Assembly: GCF_017068395.1 (NCBI RefSeq) | Contig: NZ_CP070619.1 | Span: 2,480,001 to 2,544,000, forward strand | From: Rhodococcus pseudokoreensis | Lineage (GTDB): Bacteria > Actinomycetota > Actinomycetes > Mycobacteriales > Mycobacteriaceae | DNA: 64,000 nucleotides | Direction: 5' to 3' | Part shown: positions 33,658-42,952 of the stretch, one piece after another | Layout of the letters: each line of letters begins with the position of its first letter | Position numbering within the stretch: position 1 is the first letter of the stretch | Translations under genes and position numbers: made by a program | Notes under the pieces: generated by a model | What the model was told of the DNA's origin: nothing | Seen by the model: only the letters and a program-made list of their open reading frames with translations | The model's database searches: none

Positions 33658-34200
33658 GTGAGAGAACCACACGTCGTTGCGATCAACGGACGTTCGCCGC
33701 GCGCGGAGAAGACCGCCTGGGTCGCGCCTACCGCGGCGGTGATCGGCGCGGCGACGCTCGGCGCGGAGACCAGCATCTGGTACGGCGCGGTGCTGCGGGC
33801 CGATTGCGATTCCATCACCCTCGGCGAGGGCAGCAACATCCAGGACGGTGTGGCCGTTCACGTCGACCCGGGCTTCCCCGTGGTCGTCGGCCGGGACGTC
33901 AGCGTGGGGCACAACGCCGTCCTGCACGGCTGCACCGTGGAGGACGGCGCCCTGGTGGGCATGGGCGCCACCGTTCTCAACGGCGCGGTGATCGGCACGC
34001 AGTCGCTGATCGCGGCCGGCGCGCTGGTCCTCGAAGGAACCCGGGTTCCGCCGCGCTCACTCGTCGCCGGTGTGCCGGCGAAGGTCCGCCGGGAACTGAC
34101 CGACGACGAGGTGGCCCACAATGCCGCCAACGCGGCCGTCTATCGCCAACTGGCGCAGCAACATCGATCGGCGGACGTCACCTCGTTCGACACGCCCTGA
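33658..34200 (+). CDS. Gamma-carbonic anhydrase / PaaY-like hexapeptide protein
   Basis: The 180-residue protein is a left-handed beta-helix of hexapeptide repeats with the gamma-CA metal ligands: His in GVAVHVDPG and two His in VSVGHNAVLHGCTVEDG. The N-terminus (TAWVAPTAAVIGAATLG, SIWYGAVLRADCDSITLG) and C-terminal helix (VAGVPAKVRRELTDDEV) are as in YrdA/PaaY. It forms trimers, acting either on bicarbonate or, like PaaY, as a thioesterase that rescues CoA from dead-end esters. The latter fits its place next to a CoA-transferase operon. GTG start at 33658 with AGGAGGA. A symbol is not assigned because both roles are possible. Confidence 0.88.
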   Translation: MREPHVVAINGRSPRAEKTAWVAPTAAVIGAATLGAETSIWYGAVLRADCDSITLGEGSNIQDGVAVHVDPGFPVVVGRDVSVGHNAVLHGCTVEDGALVGMGATVLNGAVIGTQSLIAAGALVLEGTRVPPRSLVAGVPAKVRRELTDDEVAHNAANAAVYRQLAQQHRSADVTSFDTP

Positions 34201-34205
34201 GCGGG

Positions 34206-34853
34206 TCAGTCGCCGGGAACGGACTTCTCGATCTGCCGCGCAGCAGCGACGACTGCGCGGCCCATCCGGGAACCCAGGTTCTCCCCCATGCGCCCGTCGG
34301 GACCCGACACACACACGGCGGCCACGATCTCGCCGTGCCTGCGAACCGGTGCGCTGATGGAGGCGGATCCCGGTGTGCGTTCCGAAATCGACACCCACCA
34401 ACCCGATTTCACGGCTTCGGGGTCGGCCTCCCAGTCGCCGGACAGCACGTGCCCGCTGGACCCCTGCGGTAGCGGCACGAGCGTCCCGACCGGCAGCGCG
34501 ACCCGCAGTTCGTGCTGCGAGTCGACGCTGGCCGCGCACAGCCGCGACTCGCCCCGCCGCACCCACAGCTGAGCGGATTCCCCTGTCTTCTCCGCTAATT
34601 CGCGTAGAGCCGGGACCGCGAGATCACTCAGCGCCGTCGTGACGAAACGCTGACCGAGGTAGAAACGGCCTTCCGGATCCTTCCGGAGGAGGCCGTGCTT
34701 GACCATGTCCGTTGCCAGCCGGTACGTGGTCGACAGGGACAGGTCCAGTTCGCGGGCGAGATCGCTCGCGCCCATCGGGCTCGACTCCACGACATCGAGG
34801 ATCGCCACAGCGCGAGCGAGCACTCCGACGCCGATCTCACTCCGCGCAACCAT
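34206..34853 (-). CDS. IclR family transcriptional regulator
   Basis: The 215-residue protein has a winged HTH (GVLARAVAILDVVESSPMGAS... LDLSLSTTYRLATDMVKHGLLRK, residues about 9-60) and the IclR effector domain (LREL AEKTGESAQLWVRRG; ISAPVRRHGEIVAAVCVSGP). It is slightly shorter than the usual 240-260. It is convergent with the gamma-CA gene (5 bp) and divergent from hpd (217 bp). IclR proteins commonly control aromatic or dicarboxylate catabolism, so either hpd or the CoA-transferase operon could be the target. Confidence 0.9.
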   Translation of the reverse strand: MVARSEIGVGVLARAVAILDVVESSPMGASDLARELDLSLSTTYRLATDMVKHGLLRKDPEGRFYLGQRFVTTALSDLAVPALRELAEKTGESAQLWVRRGESRLCAASVDSQHELRVALPVGTLVPLPQGSSGHVLSGDWEADPEAVKSGWWVSISERTPGSASISAPVRRHGEIVAAVCVSGPDGRMGENLGSRMGRAVVAAARQIEKSVPGD

Positions 34854-34955
34854 CGCAGTCCATTTCTATTGCCCCATTGAAGTATTCAGATTGTATAGGA
34901 AAGCGGGGGCGGGGCCGCTCTCATCCGTCGATACGGCTAGATGGCCGGGTCCCGG

Positions 34956-36276
<1,321 letters not shown>

Positions 36277-36280
36277 GCGT

Positions 36281-36739
36281 TCAGCGCACTCGCGGGATCT
36301 TGCGGGTGCTGACGGCGATGCGATTCCACGCATTGATCGTGAGCACCAGCGAGATGAGCTGGGCCAGTTCGGTCTCGTCGAAATGCTCCTCCGCCTCCTC
36401 GTACACCGAGTCCGGGACGAAGCCGTCGGTCAGCACGGTGATCGACTCGGCGAGGGCGAGCGCGGCGCGCTCCTTGTCGGTGTACAGGCCGTGCATTTCC
36501 TCCCACGCGCCGAGCAGGAACAGCTTCTGTTCGCTGATGCCGATCTTGCGGGCATCGGCGGTGTGCATGTCGATGCACCACGCGCAGTGGTTGATCTGGG
36601 AGCACCGGGTGAGCACCAGTTCGACGAGTTCCGGGTCGAGGCCCTGCCGGGCGGCGGCGTCGAGGGCGATCATCGCCTTGTAGACGGCGGGGGCCTTGCG
36701 GGCGAGGTCGACTCGGGTCTTGCGCTCTGTTGTGGTCAT
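36281..36739 (-). CDS. AhpD-like / carboxymuconolactone decarboxylase family protein
   Basis: The 152-residue protein has the AhpD-type redox motif CSQINHCAWCIDMHTADARK with the CxxC pair and nearby His, embedded in the five-helix CMD fold. It resembles alkylhydroperoxidase-like proteins that reduce peroxides through their cysteines and serve as general antioxidants. The ATG at 36739 is divergent from a MocR-type regulator (49 bp between starts). That regulator likely controls it. Confidence 0.9.
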   Translation of the reverse strand: MTTTERKTRVDLARKAPAVYKAMIALDAAARQGLDPELVELVLTRCSQINHCAWCIDMHTADARKIGISEQKLFLLGAWEEMHGLYTDKERAALALAESITVLTDGFVPDSVYEEAEEHFDETELAQLISLVLTINAWNRIAVSTRKIPRVR

Positions 36740-36788
36740 AGGAGAACAGTAGGCGCGAAATAGCCCATCGCCATGGTTCAATTCGGGC

Positions 36789-38192
36789 ATGGAATCTTGG
36801 GCCAATTTGGGTCTGGGCCGCGACCTTCACCTCGACCTGCCCGCCGGTGGACGGTCTTCCGGTGTGCGCGCCACGCTGGTGTCCGCGCTGCGTGAGTCGA
36901 TTCGCTCGGGACGGCTCGTCGCGGGTACCACCCTCCCGCCGTCCCGCGCGCTGGCCCTCGACCTCGGCGTCGCCCGCAACACCGTCGCCGACGCGTACTC
37001 CGAACTCGTCGCGGAGGGGTGGCTCACGGCGCGGCAGGGATCGGGCACTCGGGTCGCCGATCGGGCAGGCGAGCCCGCCAACCGCTCGCACACCCGCTCG
37101 GCGGCCGCACCCCGGCCCGAGTGGAGTCTGCTGCCCGGTTCGCCCGACGTCGCGGAGTTTCCACGTGCCGCCTGGATGGCGTCCGCGCGCCGGGCACTCA
37201 CCGCGGCACCCCACGACGCGTTCGGTCCGGGCGATCCGCGGGGCCGCCCCGAATTGCGCCGCGCGGTCGCCGAATACCTCTCCCGCGCTCGAGGGGTCCG
37301 CACCGATCCCGACCGCATCGTGGTCTGTGCGAGTTCGGGGCACGGACTGTGGTTGCTCGCCCGCGCCGTGCAGGGACCGGTCGCCGTCGAAGGGTACGGG
37401 CTGCACTTTCATCGCGAACTGCTCGGCGACGCCGGCGCCGTCACCGTGCCCCTGCACCTCGACGCCCACGGCGCGCAGCCCCCGGACGCGACGGGTACGC
37501 GCCTGTCCGCGGCACTGCTCACCCCGGCCCACCAGTTCCCCACCGGAGGTCCGCTCCACCCGAGCAGGAGAACGGCTTTCGTGGAATGGGCGCGCACGAC
37601 CGGGGGGATCGTGATCGAGGACGACTACGACGGGGAGTTCCGGTACGACCGCCAGCCCGTCGGCGCCCTGCAGGGTCTGGCCCCCGAACAGGTGGCGTAC
37701 CTGGGCACCGTGAGCAAGACCCTCTCTCCCGCCATCCGGGTGGGGTGGATGGTGTTGCCGGAACGCCTGATCGACGACGTCCTGGCCGTCAAGGGTATAT
37801 ACGAGAGGTGGGTCAGCGCGACGGACCAGCTGACCCTGGCGGACTTCATCGAGCGGGGCGCATTCGACCGGCACGTCCGCAGGATGCGCACCCTGTACCG
37901 CCGCCGGCGCGACACCCTCGTCGAGACGCTCGCCGCGCGTGCACCGCACGTGCACGTCACCGGCATCGCGGCCGGTCTGCACGCCGTCCTCGAACTTCCG
38001 GCCGGGACCGAGGCGCCCACTCTCGGCCGGGCCGCGGCCCTCGGTCTCGCGGTGGAGGGCCTGCGCACGTTCCGTCACCCGGACGGTCCCGCGGACCGGC
38101 CGGACGGGCTCGTCGTCGGCTACAGCACGCCGTCGTCCGCCCGTTTCGCCGCCACGCTCGACGCCCTGTGCCGCGCGCTGCCCACTCCGTGA
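36789..38192 (+). CDS. MocR/PdxR-type GntR regulator with aminotransferase-like domain
   Basis: The 467-residue protein fuses a GntR winged HTH (about residues 28-92, LVAGTTLPPSRALALDLGVARNTVADAYSELV) to a fold-type I PLP domain (about 115-460). The PLP lysine is in YLGTVSKTLSPAIRVGWM, and EDDYDGEFRYDR carries the cofactor-contacting residues. MocR proteins use bound PLP, alone or with an amino compound, to regulate a neighbouring gene. Here the divergent AhpD-like gene is the natural target; the 49-bp gap must hold both promoters. The ATG at 36789 was taken as start. Confidence 0.92.
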   Translation: MESWANLGLGRDLHLDLPAGGRSSGVRATLVSALRESIRSGRLVAGTTLPPSRALALDLGVARNTVADAYSELVAEGWLTARQGSGTRVADRAGEPANRSHTRSAAAPRPEWSLLPGSPDVAEFPRAAWMASARRALTAAPHDAFGPGDPRGRPELRRAVAEYLSRARGVRTDPDRIVVCASSGHGLWLLARAVQGPVAVEGYGLHFHRELLGDAGAVTVPLHLDAHGAQPPDATGTRLSAALLTPAHQFPTGGPLHPSRRTAFVEWARTTGGIVIEDDYDGEFRYDRQPVGALQGLAPEQVAYLGTVSKTLSPAIRVGWMVLPERLIDDVLAVKGIYERWVSATDQLTLADFIERGAFDRHVRRMRTLYRRRRDTLVETLAARAPHVHVTGIAAGLHAVLELPAGTEAPTLGRAAALGLAVEGLRTFRHPDGPADRPDGLVVGYSTPSSARFAATLDALCRALPTP

Positions 38193-38248
38193 GCAGAATT
38201 TCCTATGGGACTGGTCGGAATGCGCGTCGTGCGGTTACAGTCTGATCC

Positions 38249-38347
38249 GTGACCGAATCCGGAGTGATCGACTCAGGCGAGCTGCTGACGCGGCGCCGCC
38301 ACGTCGATTTCGCACTGGTGTGTACCTCGGGGTGTCCGATCTCCTGA
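38249..38347 (+). CDS. Cysteine-containing leader peptide (32 residues), probably leaderless
   Basis: The GTG-initiated frame contains LLTRRRHVDFALVCTSGC, which matches the actinobacterial leader-peptide pattern (RRxHVDL...C) found upstream of sulfur genes. Two Cys codons lie near the 3' end. TACAGT at 38236-38241 is followed seven bases later by the GTG, so the mRNA would start at or next to the start codon (leaderless). Two mutually positioned hairpins follow. Downstream are osmC- and metY-like genes. Ribosome slowing at the Cys codons when cysteine is scarce is the likely signal; this is inference from known leaders. Confidence 0.65.
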   Translation: MTESGVIDSGELLTRRRHVDFALVCTSGCPIS

Positions 38348-38384
38348 TCGGACCCGTCCCGGCGTGATGTTCTCCCACGCCGGG
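38334..38384 (+). promoter_or_regulatory. Attenuator: two consecutive hairpins after the leader peptide
   Basis: Hairpin 1 pairs GTCCGATC (38334-38341) with GATCGGAC (38346-38353) and covers the last codons and stop of the leader. Hairpin 2 pairs CCCGGCGTG (38358-38366) with CACGCCGGG (38376-38384) and is followed by TTGTCT, terminator-like. A ribosome stalled on the Cys codons would melt hairpin 1 and could alter hairpin 2. It lies 41 bp before the osmC start. Confidence 0.6.
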
Positions 38385-38424
38385 TTGTCTCTGCACACCC
38401 ACGTTTTCGAAGGATTCGTAACTC

Positions 38425-38952
38425 GTGACCACTGCATCCGTTTCACATCTCACGTCCGTCATCAGTGCCACCCGCGACGCCGTGTCGCAGGATTCCGCGA
38501 ACGCCCACGTCGTCTTCACCGCCTCCGCGCAGGCCCACGACGCCGTCGCGAGCACCGTCTCGCTCGGCAAGTACAGCGTCGAGGTGGACGAGCCGCCCGC
38601 GCTCGGCGGCGAGCACTCCGCCGCCAATCCCGTGGAGTACTACCTGGCTTCACTGCTCTCCTGCCAGGTGGTGACGTACCGCTTCTGGGCCGAGAAACTC
38701 GGTGTCCGTGTCGACGACATCTCGGCGCGCGCGGAGGGCGACCTCGACGTGCGCGGATTCTTCGGCTTCGACGACGCCGTCCGCCCCGGATTCGGCGAGG
38801 TGCGCGTCGTCGTGACGCTGACCGGCCCGGAACCGCGGGAGCGCTACCTCGAACTGCAGGAAGCGGTCGACGCGCACTGCCCCGTCCTCGACCTCACCCG
38901 CAATCCGACCCCGGTCCACACCGTGGTCGAAACACTCACCGGCGACAACTGA
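38425..38952 (+). CDS. OsmC family protein
   Basis: The 175-residue protein belongs to the OsmC/Ohr superfamily: GGEHSAANPVEYYLASLLSC contains the first redox Cys of the family in helix 2, and the second lies in VDAHCPVLDLTRNPTPV. OsmC proteins reduce organic hydroperoxides with paired cysteines; the YhfA-like branch is often linked to sulfur metabolism. The gene is between a cysteine leader and metY, with 40 bp to metY, so a role in thiol or sulfide handling fits. GTG start at 38425. Confidence 0.88.
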   Translation: MTTASVSHLTSVISATRDAVSQDSANAHVVFTASAQAHDAVASTVSLGKYSVEVDEPPALGGEHSAANPVEYYLASLLSCQVVTYRFWAEKLGVRVDDISARAEGDLDVRGFFGFDDAVRPGFGEVRVVVTLTGPEPRERYLELQEAVDAHCPVLDLTRNPTPVHTVVETLTGDN

Positions 38953-38992
38953 TTCATCACATCCACTGCACCGAATCCGGAGGACTCCACTC

Positions 38993-40294
38993 GTGACCGA
39001 GAGCATCGATCCCACCGCCAACTGGTCGTTCGAGACCAAGCAGATCCACGCCGGGCAGACGTCCGACGCGACCACCAAGGCGCGGGCGCTGCCGATATAC
39101 CAGACCACCTCGTACACGTTCGACAGCACCGATCACGCTGCCGCGCTGTTCGGTCTGGCCGAACCGGGCAACATCTACACCCGCATCATGAACCCCACCC
39201 AGGACGCGGTCGAGCAGCGCATCGCCGCTCTCGAAGGCGGCGTCGCCGCCCTGCTGCTGTCGTCCGGGCAGGCCGCGGAAACCTTTGCGGTACTGAACCT
39301 CGCGGAGGCCGGCGACCACATCGTCTCCAGCCCGTACCTGTACGGCGGCACGTACAACCTCTTCCACTACACGCTGCCCAAGCTCGGCATCGAGGTCTCG
39401 TTCGTCGAGGATCCGGACGACCTCGAGCAGTGGCGCAGCGCCGTCCGCCCGAACACCAAGGCGTTCTACGGTGAGACGATCGCCAACCCGAAGAACCACA
39501 TCCTGGACATCCCGGGAATCTCGAAGGTGGGCCACGACAACGGGATCCCGCTGATCGTCGACAACACGGTGGCCACACCGTATCTGCTGCAGCCGCTGAA
39601 GCACGGGGCGGACATCGTGGTGCACTCGGCCACCAAGTACCTCGGCGGCCACGGCACGGCCATCGCAGGCGTCATCGTCGACGGCGGCACGTTCGACTGG
39701 ACCCAGGGCAGGCACGGCAACTTCACCACCCCGGACCCGAGCTACCACGGCGTCGTGTTCGCGGACCTCGGCGCCCCGGCCTACGCACTGAAGGCACGCG
39801 TGCAGTTGCTACGCGACCTCGGCTCGGCGGTCGCCCCGTTCAACGCGTTCCTCATCGCCCAGGGCATCGAGACCCTCAGCCTGCGGGTGGAGCGGCACGT
39901 CGCCAACGCACAGAAGGTCGCCGAGTTCCTCGAGGCGCGCGCGGACGTGACGTCCGTGTCGTACGCGGGTCTGGCGTCCTCGCAGTGGCACGAGCGCGCA
40001 CGGCAGCTCACCCCGAAGGGTCCGGGTGCGATCGTGACGTTCGAACTGGCGGGCGGCGTCGACGCCGGCAAGAAGTTCGTCAACGCGCTCACCCTGCACA
40101 GCCACGTCGCGAACATCGGTGACGTGCGCTCGCTGGTGATCCACCCGGCGTCGACGACGCACTCGCAGCTCACCCCGGAGGAGCAACTCGCTGCCGGTGT
40201 GACGCCCGGACTGGTCCGCCTCGCCGTCGGCATCGAGGGGATCGACGACATCCTCGCCGACCTCGAGACCGGATTCGCCGCGGCCGCAGTCTGA
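38993..40294 (+). CDS. metY: O-acetylhomoserine sulfhydrylase (Cys/Met metabolism PLP enzyme)
   Basis: The 433-residue enzyme is a PLP-dependent gamma-replacement protein that makes homocysteine from O-acetylhomoserine and sulfide. Family features: IYQTTSYTFDSTDHAAALFGL, YTRIMNPTQDAVEQRIAALEGG, LLSSGQAAETFAVLNLAEAGDHIVSS and the PLP lysine in VVHSATKYLGGHGTAIAG. The extended insertion (FDWTQGRHGNFTTPDPSYHG) distinguishes MetY from the shorter MetB/MetC/MetZ proteins. GTG start at 38993 with GGAGGA. It is the second gene of a unit headed by the cysteine leader. A strong hairpin follows the stop. Confidence 0.94.
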   Translation: MTESIDPTANWSFETKQIHAGQTSDATTKARALPIYQTTSYTFDSTDHAAALFGLAEPGNIYTRIMNPTQDAVEQRIAALEGGVAALLLSSGQAAETFAVLNLAEAGDHIVSSPYLYGGTYNLFHYTLPKLGIEVSFVEDPDDLEQWRSAVRPNTKAFYGETIANPKNHILDIPGISKVGHDNGIPLIVDNTVATPYLLQPLKHGADIVVHSATKYLGGHGTAIAGVIVDGGTFDWTQGRHGNFTTPDPSYHGVVFADLGAPAYALKARVQLLRDLGSAVAPFNAFLIAQGIETLSLRVERHVANAQKVAEFLEARADVTSVSYAGLASSQWHERARQLTPKGPGAIVTFELAGGVDAGKKFVNALTLHSHVANIGDVRSLVIHPASTTHSQLTPEEQLAAGVTPGLVRLAVGIEGIDDILADLETGFAAAAV

Positions 40295-40301
40295 TCCGGT
40301 G

Positions 40302-40328
40302 CCGGGAGGCCGAGACTCGGCCTCCCGG
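40302..40328. terminator. Bidirectional hairpin terminator between metY and the monooxygenase gene
   Basis: CCGGGAGGCCGA (40302-40313) pairs perfectly with TCGGCCTCCCGG (40317-40328), loop GAC. It lies 8 bp after the metY stop and 4 bp before the convergent monooxygenase stop. Confidence 0.85.
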
Positions 40329-40331
40329 TGT

Positions 40332-41510
40332 TCAGATCATCGCGCGCATCATTCCCTGCGGTTCGCCGCCGAGCTGGGTGAGTGCGCTCGCGTGGTTGGT
40401 AGGCCCTGGCACGTGGACCGCGTGCGCGAGACCGGCGTGCGCGTCCCGCCAGAACCGTTGCATCGGAGTCTTGTAGTGCAGCGCGCCACCGCCGGCGCGC
40501 GCGAAGATCTCGTCCACGGCACGCACCGCACGCCAGGCCGCGGCGATCTGGGTGCGGCGTCCGATCGCACGCTCCTCGAACGTGACCTCCTTGCCCGCGT
40601 CGACCTTGTCGTAGAACCGGTCGGCGGTCTCGATGAGCGAGACCCGGGACGCCTTGATCTCCGCGGCGGATTCCCCGATCGCACTGAGGACGTACGGGTC
40701 CTCCCTGATCTTCTGGCCCGTGATCGCGACACGGTCCTTCTGCACGGCGATGTGGCAGGCCAGCGCGCCCTCGGTGATGCCGATGACGGCGGCGGTGATG
40801 CCGAGCGGGAACATGCACGAGTAAGGCATGTTGAACAGCGGTTCCGGTCTGCCCGCTTCCTTCTGCGCCCGCCCGTCCATCACCTTCGACGCGCTCAGCG
40901 TCCGGTAACCGGGGACGAACGCCCCTTCGACGATCACGTCCTTGCTGCCCGTTCCGCGCAGTCCGATGACGTCCCACGTGTCCTCGACGATCTGGTAGTC
41001 GCTGCGCGGCAGGATCACGTGCAGCGACGACGGCGGCAGCGCGATGCCGCCCTCACCGTCGCCGACCATCGCACCGAGGAACGCCCACTGACAGTGGTCG
41101 GTGCCCGACGAGAACGACCACCGGCCGTTCAGGACGTATCCGCCGTCGACCGGTGTCGCGACACCCATGGGCGCGTACGGCGACGCCATCCACGTGTCGT
41201 TGTCCTCGCCCCAGATCTCCTCCTGCACCCGCGGGGCGGCGAACGCCAGTTCCCACGGGTGCACGCCGACGATCCCGGCGACCCACCCGCTCGCGCCGTC
41301 GAGTGCGGCGATCCCCATCACGGTCTCGGCGAACTCGCGGGGGTGCACCTCGAGGCCGCCGTACAGCTTGGGCTGCAGCAGCCGGATCGCCCCGGAGTCG
41401 CGCAGGAGGCCGGCGGCGGTGTCGGTGAGCCGGCACTCCGTCTCCGACCGGACGGCTTGCCCGCGAATCTCCTCGGCGACGGCTTCGATTCTGTCGAGAA
41501 CCTGACCCAT
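40332..41510 (-). CDS. HsaA-like flavin-dependent monooxygenase, oxygenase component
   Basis: The 392-residue protein has the acyl-CoA-dehydrogenase fold of group D flavin monooxygenases. Typical sequences are LQPKLYGGLEVHPREFAETV, WVAGIVGVHPWELA, YVLNGRWSFSSGTDHCQWAFLGA, VIGLRGTGSKDVIVEGAFVP and a C-terminal active-site region with RFWRDAHAGLAHAVHVPG. HsaA, its best-known relative, hydroxylates the 3-HSA steroid ring intermediate using FMNH2 from a reductase. No reductase gene is adjacent. The ATG at 41510 has GGAAGGGGAG. A perfect KstR-type box lies 40 bp upstream, so it belongs to the steroid regulon or a related one. Whether its substrate is a steroid phenol is not known. Confidence 0.9.
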   Translation of the reverse strand: MGQVLDRIEAVAEEIRGQAVRSETECRLTDTAAGLLRDSGAIRLLQPKLYGGLEVHPREFAETVMGIAALDGASGWVAGIVGVHPWELAFAAPRVQEEIWGEDNDTWMASPYAPMGVATPVDGGYVLNGRWSFSSGTDHCQWAFLGAMVGDGEGGIALPPSSLHVILPRSDYQIVEDTWDVIGLRGTGSKDVIVEGAFVPGYRTLSASKVMDGRAQKEAGRPEPLFNMPYSCMFPLGITAAVIGITEGALACHIAVQKDRVAITGQKIREDPYVLSAIGESAAEIKASRVSLIETADRFYDKVDAGKEVTFEERAIGRRTQIAAAWRAVRAVDEIFARAGGGALHYKTPMQRFWRDAHAGLAHAVHVPGPTNHASALTQLGGEPQGMMRAMI

Positions 41511-41549
41511 CGAGACTCCCCTTCCGCCGTGACTCGAACACATCGTGAG

Positions 41550-41563
41550 TAGAACACGTTCTA
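41550..41563. promoter_or_regulatory. KstR-type operator TAGAACACGTTCTA
   Basis: The arms TAGAAC and GTTCTA are exact inverted repeats with a 2-bp centre and match the published KstR motif (tnnAACnnGTTnnA) at all conserved bases. It is centred about 47 bp upstream of the monooxygenase ATG at 41510, a usual position for a repressor of cholesterol catabolism genes. Confidence 0.8.
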
Positions 41564-41612
41564 GTCAATATAGCCCCGGCGTGCCGATTCGGAACCGATC
41601 CACACTCCGCAC

Positions 41613-41642
41613 TTGAAAGTTCGTAGCACCTAAATCTATAGT
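41613..41642 (+). promoter_or_regulatory. Promoter of the manganese transporter gene, with flanking dyad
   Basis: TTGAAA (41613-41618) and TATAGT (41637-41642) are separated by 18 bp, about 50 bp before the start. Within and after it, TTCGTA (41620-41625) and TACGAA (41650-41655), and GCAC/GTGC, form an interrupted dyad that could bind a metal-responsive repressor. Confidence 0.6.
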
Positions 41643-41692
41643 GCGGAGATACGAATCAGCAGGTAGATCCCGCGACCATGATCAGGAGCTCC

Positions 41693-42952
41693 GTGAGCAT
41701 CGAGGCCCCCAGCCCTCTCCTCCCGCGCCGCAGGCGGTCCCGCAAGGGCAGTCTCCGAACGGTCGCGCTCCTCGGACCGGCCTTCGTGGCGGCCATCGCG
41801 TACGTCGACCCCGGCAACGTGGCCGCCAACCTCACCGCGGGCGCGAAGTACGGGTACCTGCTCGTCTGGGTGCTCGTGCTCGCCAATGCCATGGCCGTGC
41901 TGGTGCAATACCTGTCCGCCAAGCTCGGCCTCGTCACCGGAAAATCGCTGCCGGAGATGCTGGGCACGCGCCTGCGGACCGGCAACCGTCGCGCGTTCTG
42001 GTTGCAGGCGGAGGCGATGGCGATCGCCACCGACCTCGCCGAGGTGATCGGCGGCGCGATCGCGCTCAATCTCCTGTTCGGCGTCCCCCTGTTCGTCGGC
42101 GGCCTCATCACGGGTGTCGTGTCGATGGGCATCCTGTCGATCCAGAGCCGCCGCGGTCAGCGGACGTTCGAGTTCGTCGTGATCGGCCTCCTCACGATCA
42201 TCACCGTCGGGTTCCTCACCGGACTCGCTTTCACCGACGTGTCGGGCCCGGACGCACTCGCCGGCCTCGTGCCGCGGTTCGAGGGCACCGAGACGGTGCT
42301 GCTCGCCGCGAGCATGCTCGGCGCCACCGTGATGCCGCACGCGATCTACCTCCACTCCGCCCTCGCCCGCGACCGGCACGGGAACGACCTCGAAGGCCCC
42401 CGCCTCGCGCGGCTGCTGCGGGTCACGAAGTGGGACGTGGTCGGTGCGCTGATCGTGGCGGGTGCCGTGAACATCGGCATGCTGCTGCTCGCCGCGTCGG
42501 CCCTGCGCGGCATTCCCGGCACCGATTCGATCGATGGCGCGCACGCCGCCATCCAGAACTCGCTCGGCCCCACCGTCGCGGTCATCTTCGCCGTGGGCCT
42601 GCTGGCGTCCGGTCTGGCCTCCACGTCGATCGGCTGCGCGGCCGGCTCCGAGATCATGTACGGACTGCTGTCGATGCGCATTCCGCTGCTGCTGCGCCGG
42701 GTGGTCACCCTGATCCCCGCGCTGGTCGTGCTGGCGGCCGGCGTCGACCCCACGTTCGCGCTGGTCCTCAGTCAGGTGGTCCTCAGCCTGTGCATCCCGT
42801 TCGCAGTCGTCCCCCTTGTGCGGATGACGTCCGACCGCGACCTGATGGGCGTCCACCGCAACGCGACGGCCACCACGGTCGCCGCCTGGGTGGCGGCGGC
42901 GCTGATCGTCGTGCTCAACGTGTCGCTGCTCTGGCTGACGTTCACGGGTTGA
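41693..42952 (+). CDS. mntH: Nramp-family manganese/divalent metal transporter
   Basis: The protein of about 419 residues has 11 predicted helices. Helix 1 contains the metal-binding DPGN motif (IAYVDPGNVAANLTAG) and helix 6 MPHAIYLHSAL, the two unwound segments that bind Mn2+ or Fe2+. It imports divalent metal with protons. The GTG at 41693 was chosen because AGGAG lies 4 bp upstream; an ATG at 41678 adds five residues. The promoter carries a dyad that may bind an MntR/DtxR-type repressor. It is convergent with the Ser/Thr kinase gene and overlaps its 3' end by 11 bp. Confidence 0.92.
   Translation: MSIEAPSPLLPRRRRSRKGSLRTVALLGPAFVAAIAYVDPGNVAANLTAGAKYGYLLVWVLVLANAMAVLVQYLSAKLGLVTGKSLPEMLGTRLRTGNRRAFWLQAEAMAIATDLAEVIGGAIALNLLFGVPLFVGGLITGVVSMGILSIQSRRGQRTFEFVVIGLLTIITVGFLTGLAFTDVSGPDALAGLVPRFEGTETVLLAASMLGATVMPHAIYLHSALARDRHGNDLEGPRLARLLRVTKWDVVGALIVAGAVNIGMLLLAASALRGIPGTDSIDGAHAAIQNSLGPTVAVIFAVGLLASGLASTSIGCAAGSEIMYGLLSMRIPLLLRRVVTLIPALVVLAAGVDPTFALVLSQVVLSLCIPFAVVPLVRMTSDRDLMGVHRNATATTVAAWVAAALIVVLNVSLLWLTFTG

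Noticed and set aside
38300..38424. SAM-type riboswitch before osmC-metY
   Set aside because: The hairpins are short, local and tied to a Cys-codon reading frame; no multi-helix core with conserved loops could be seen.
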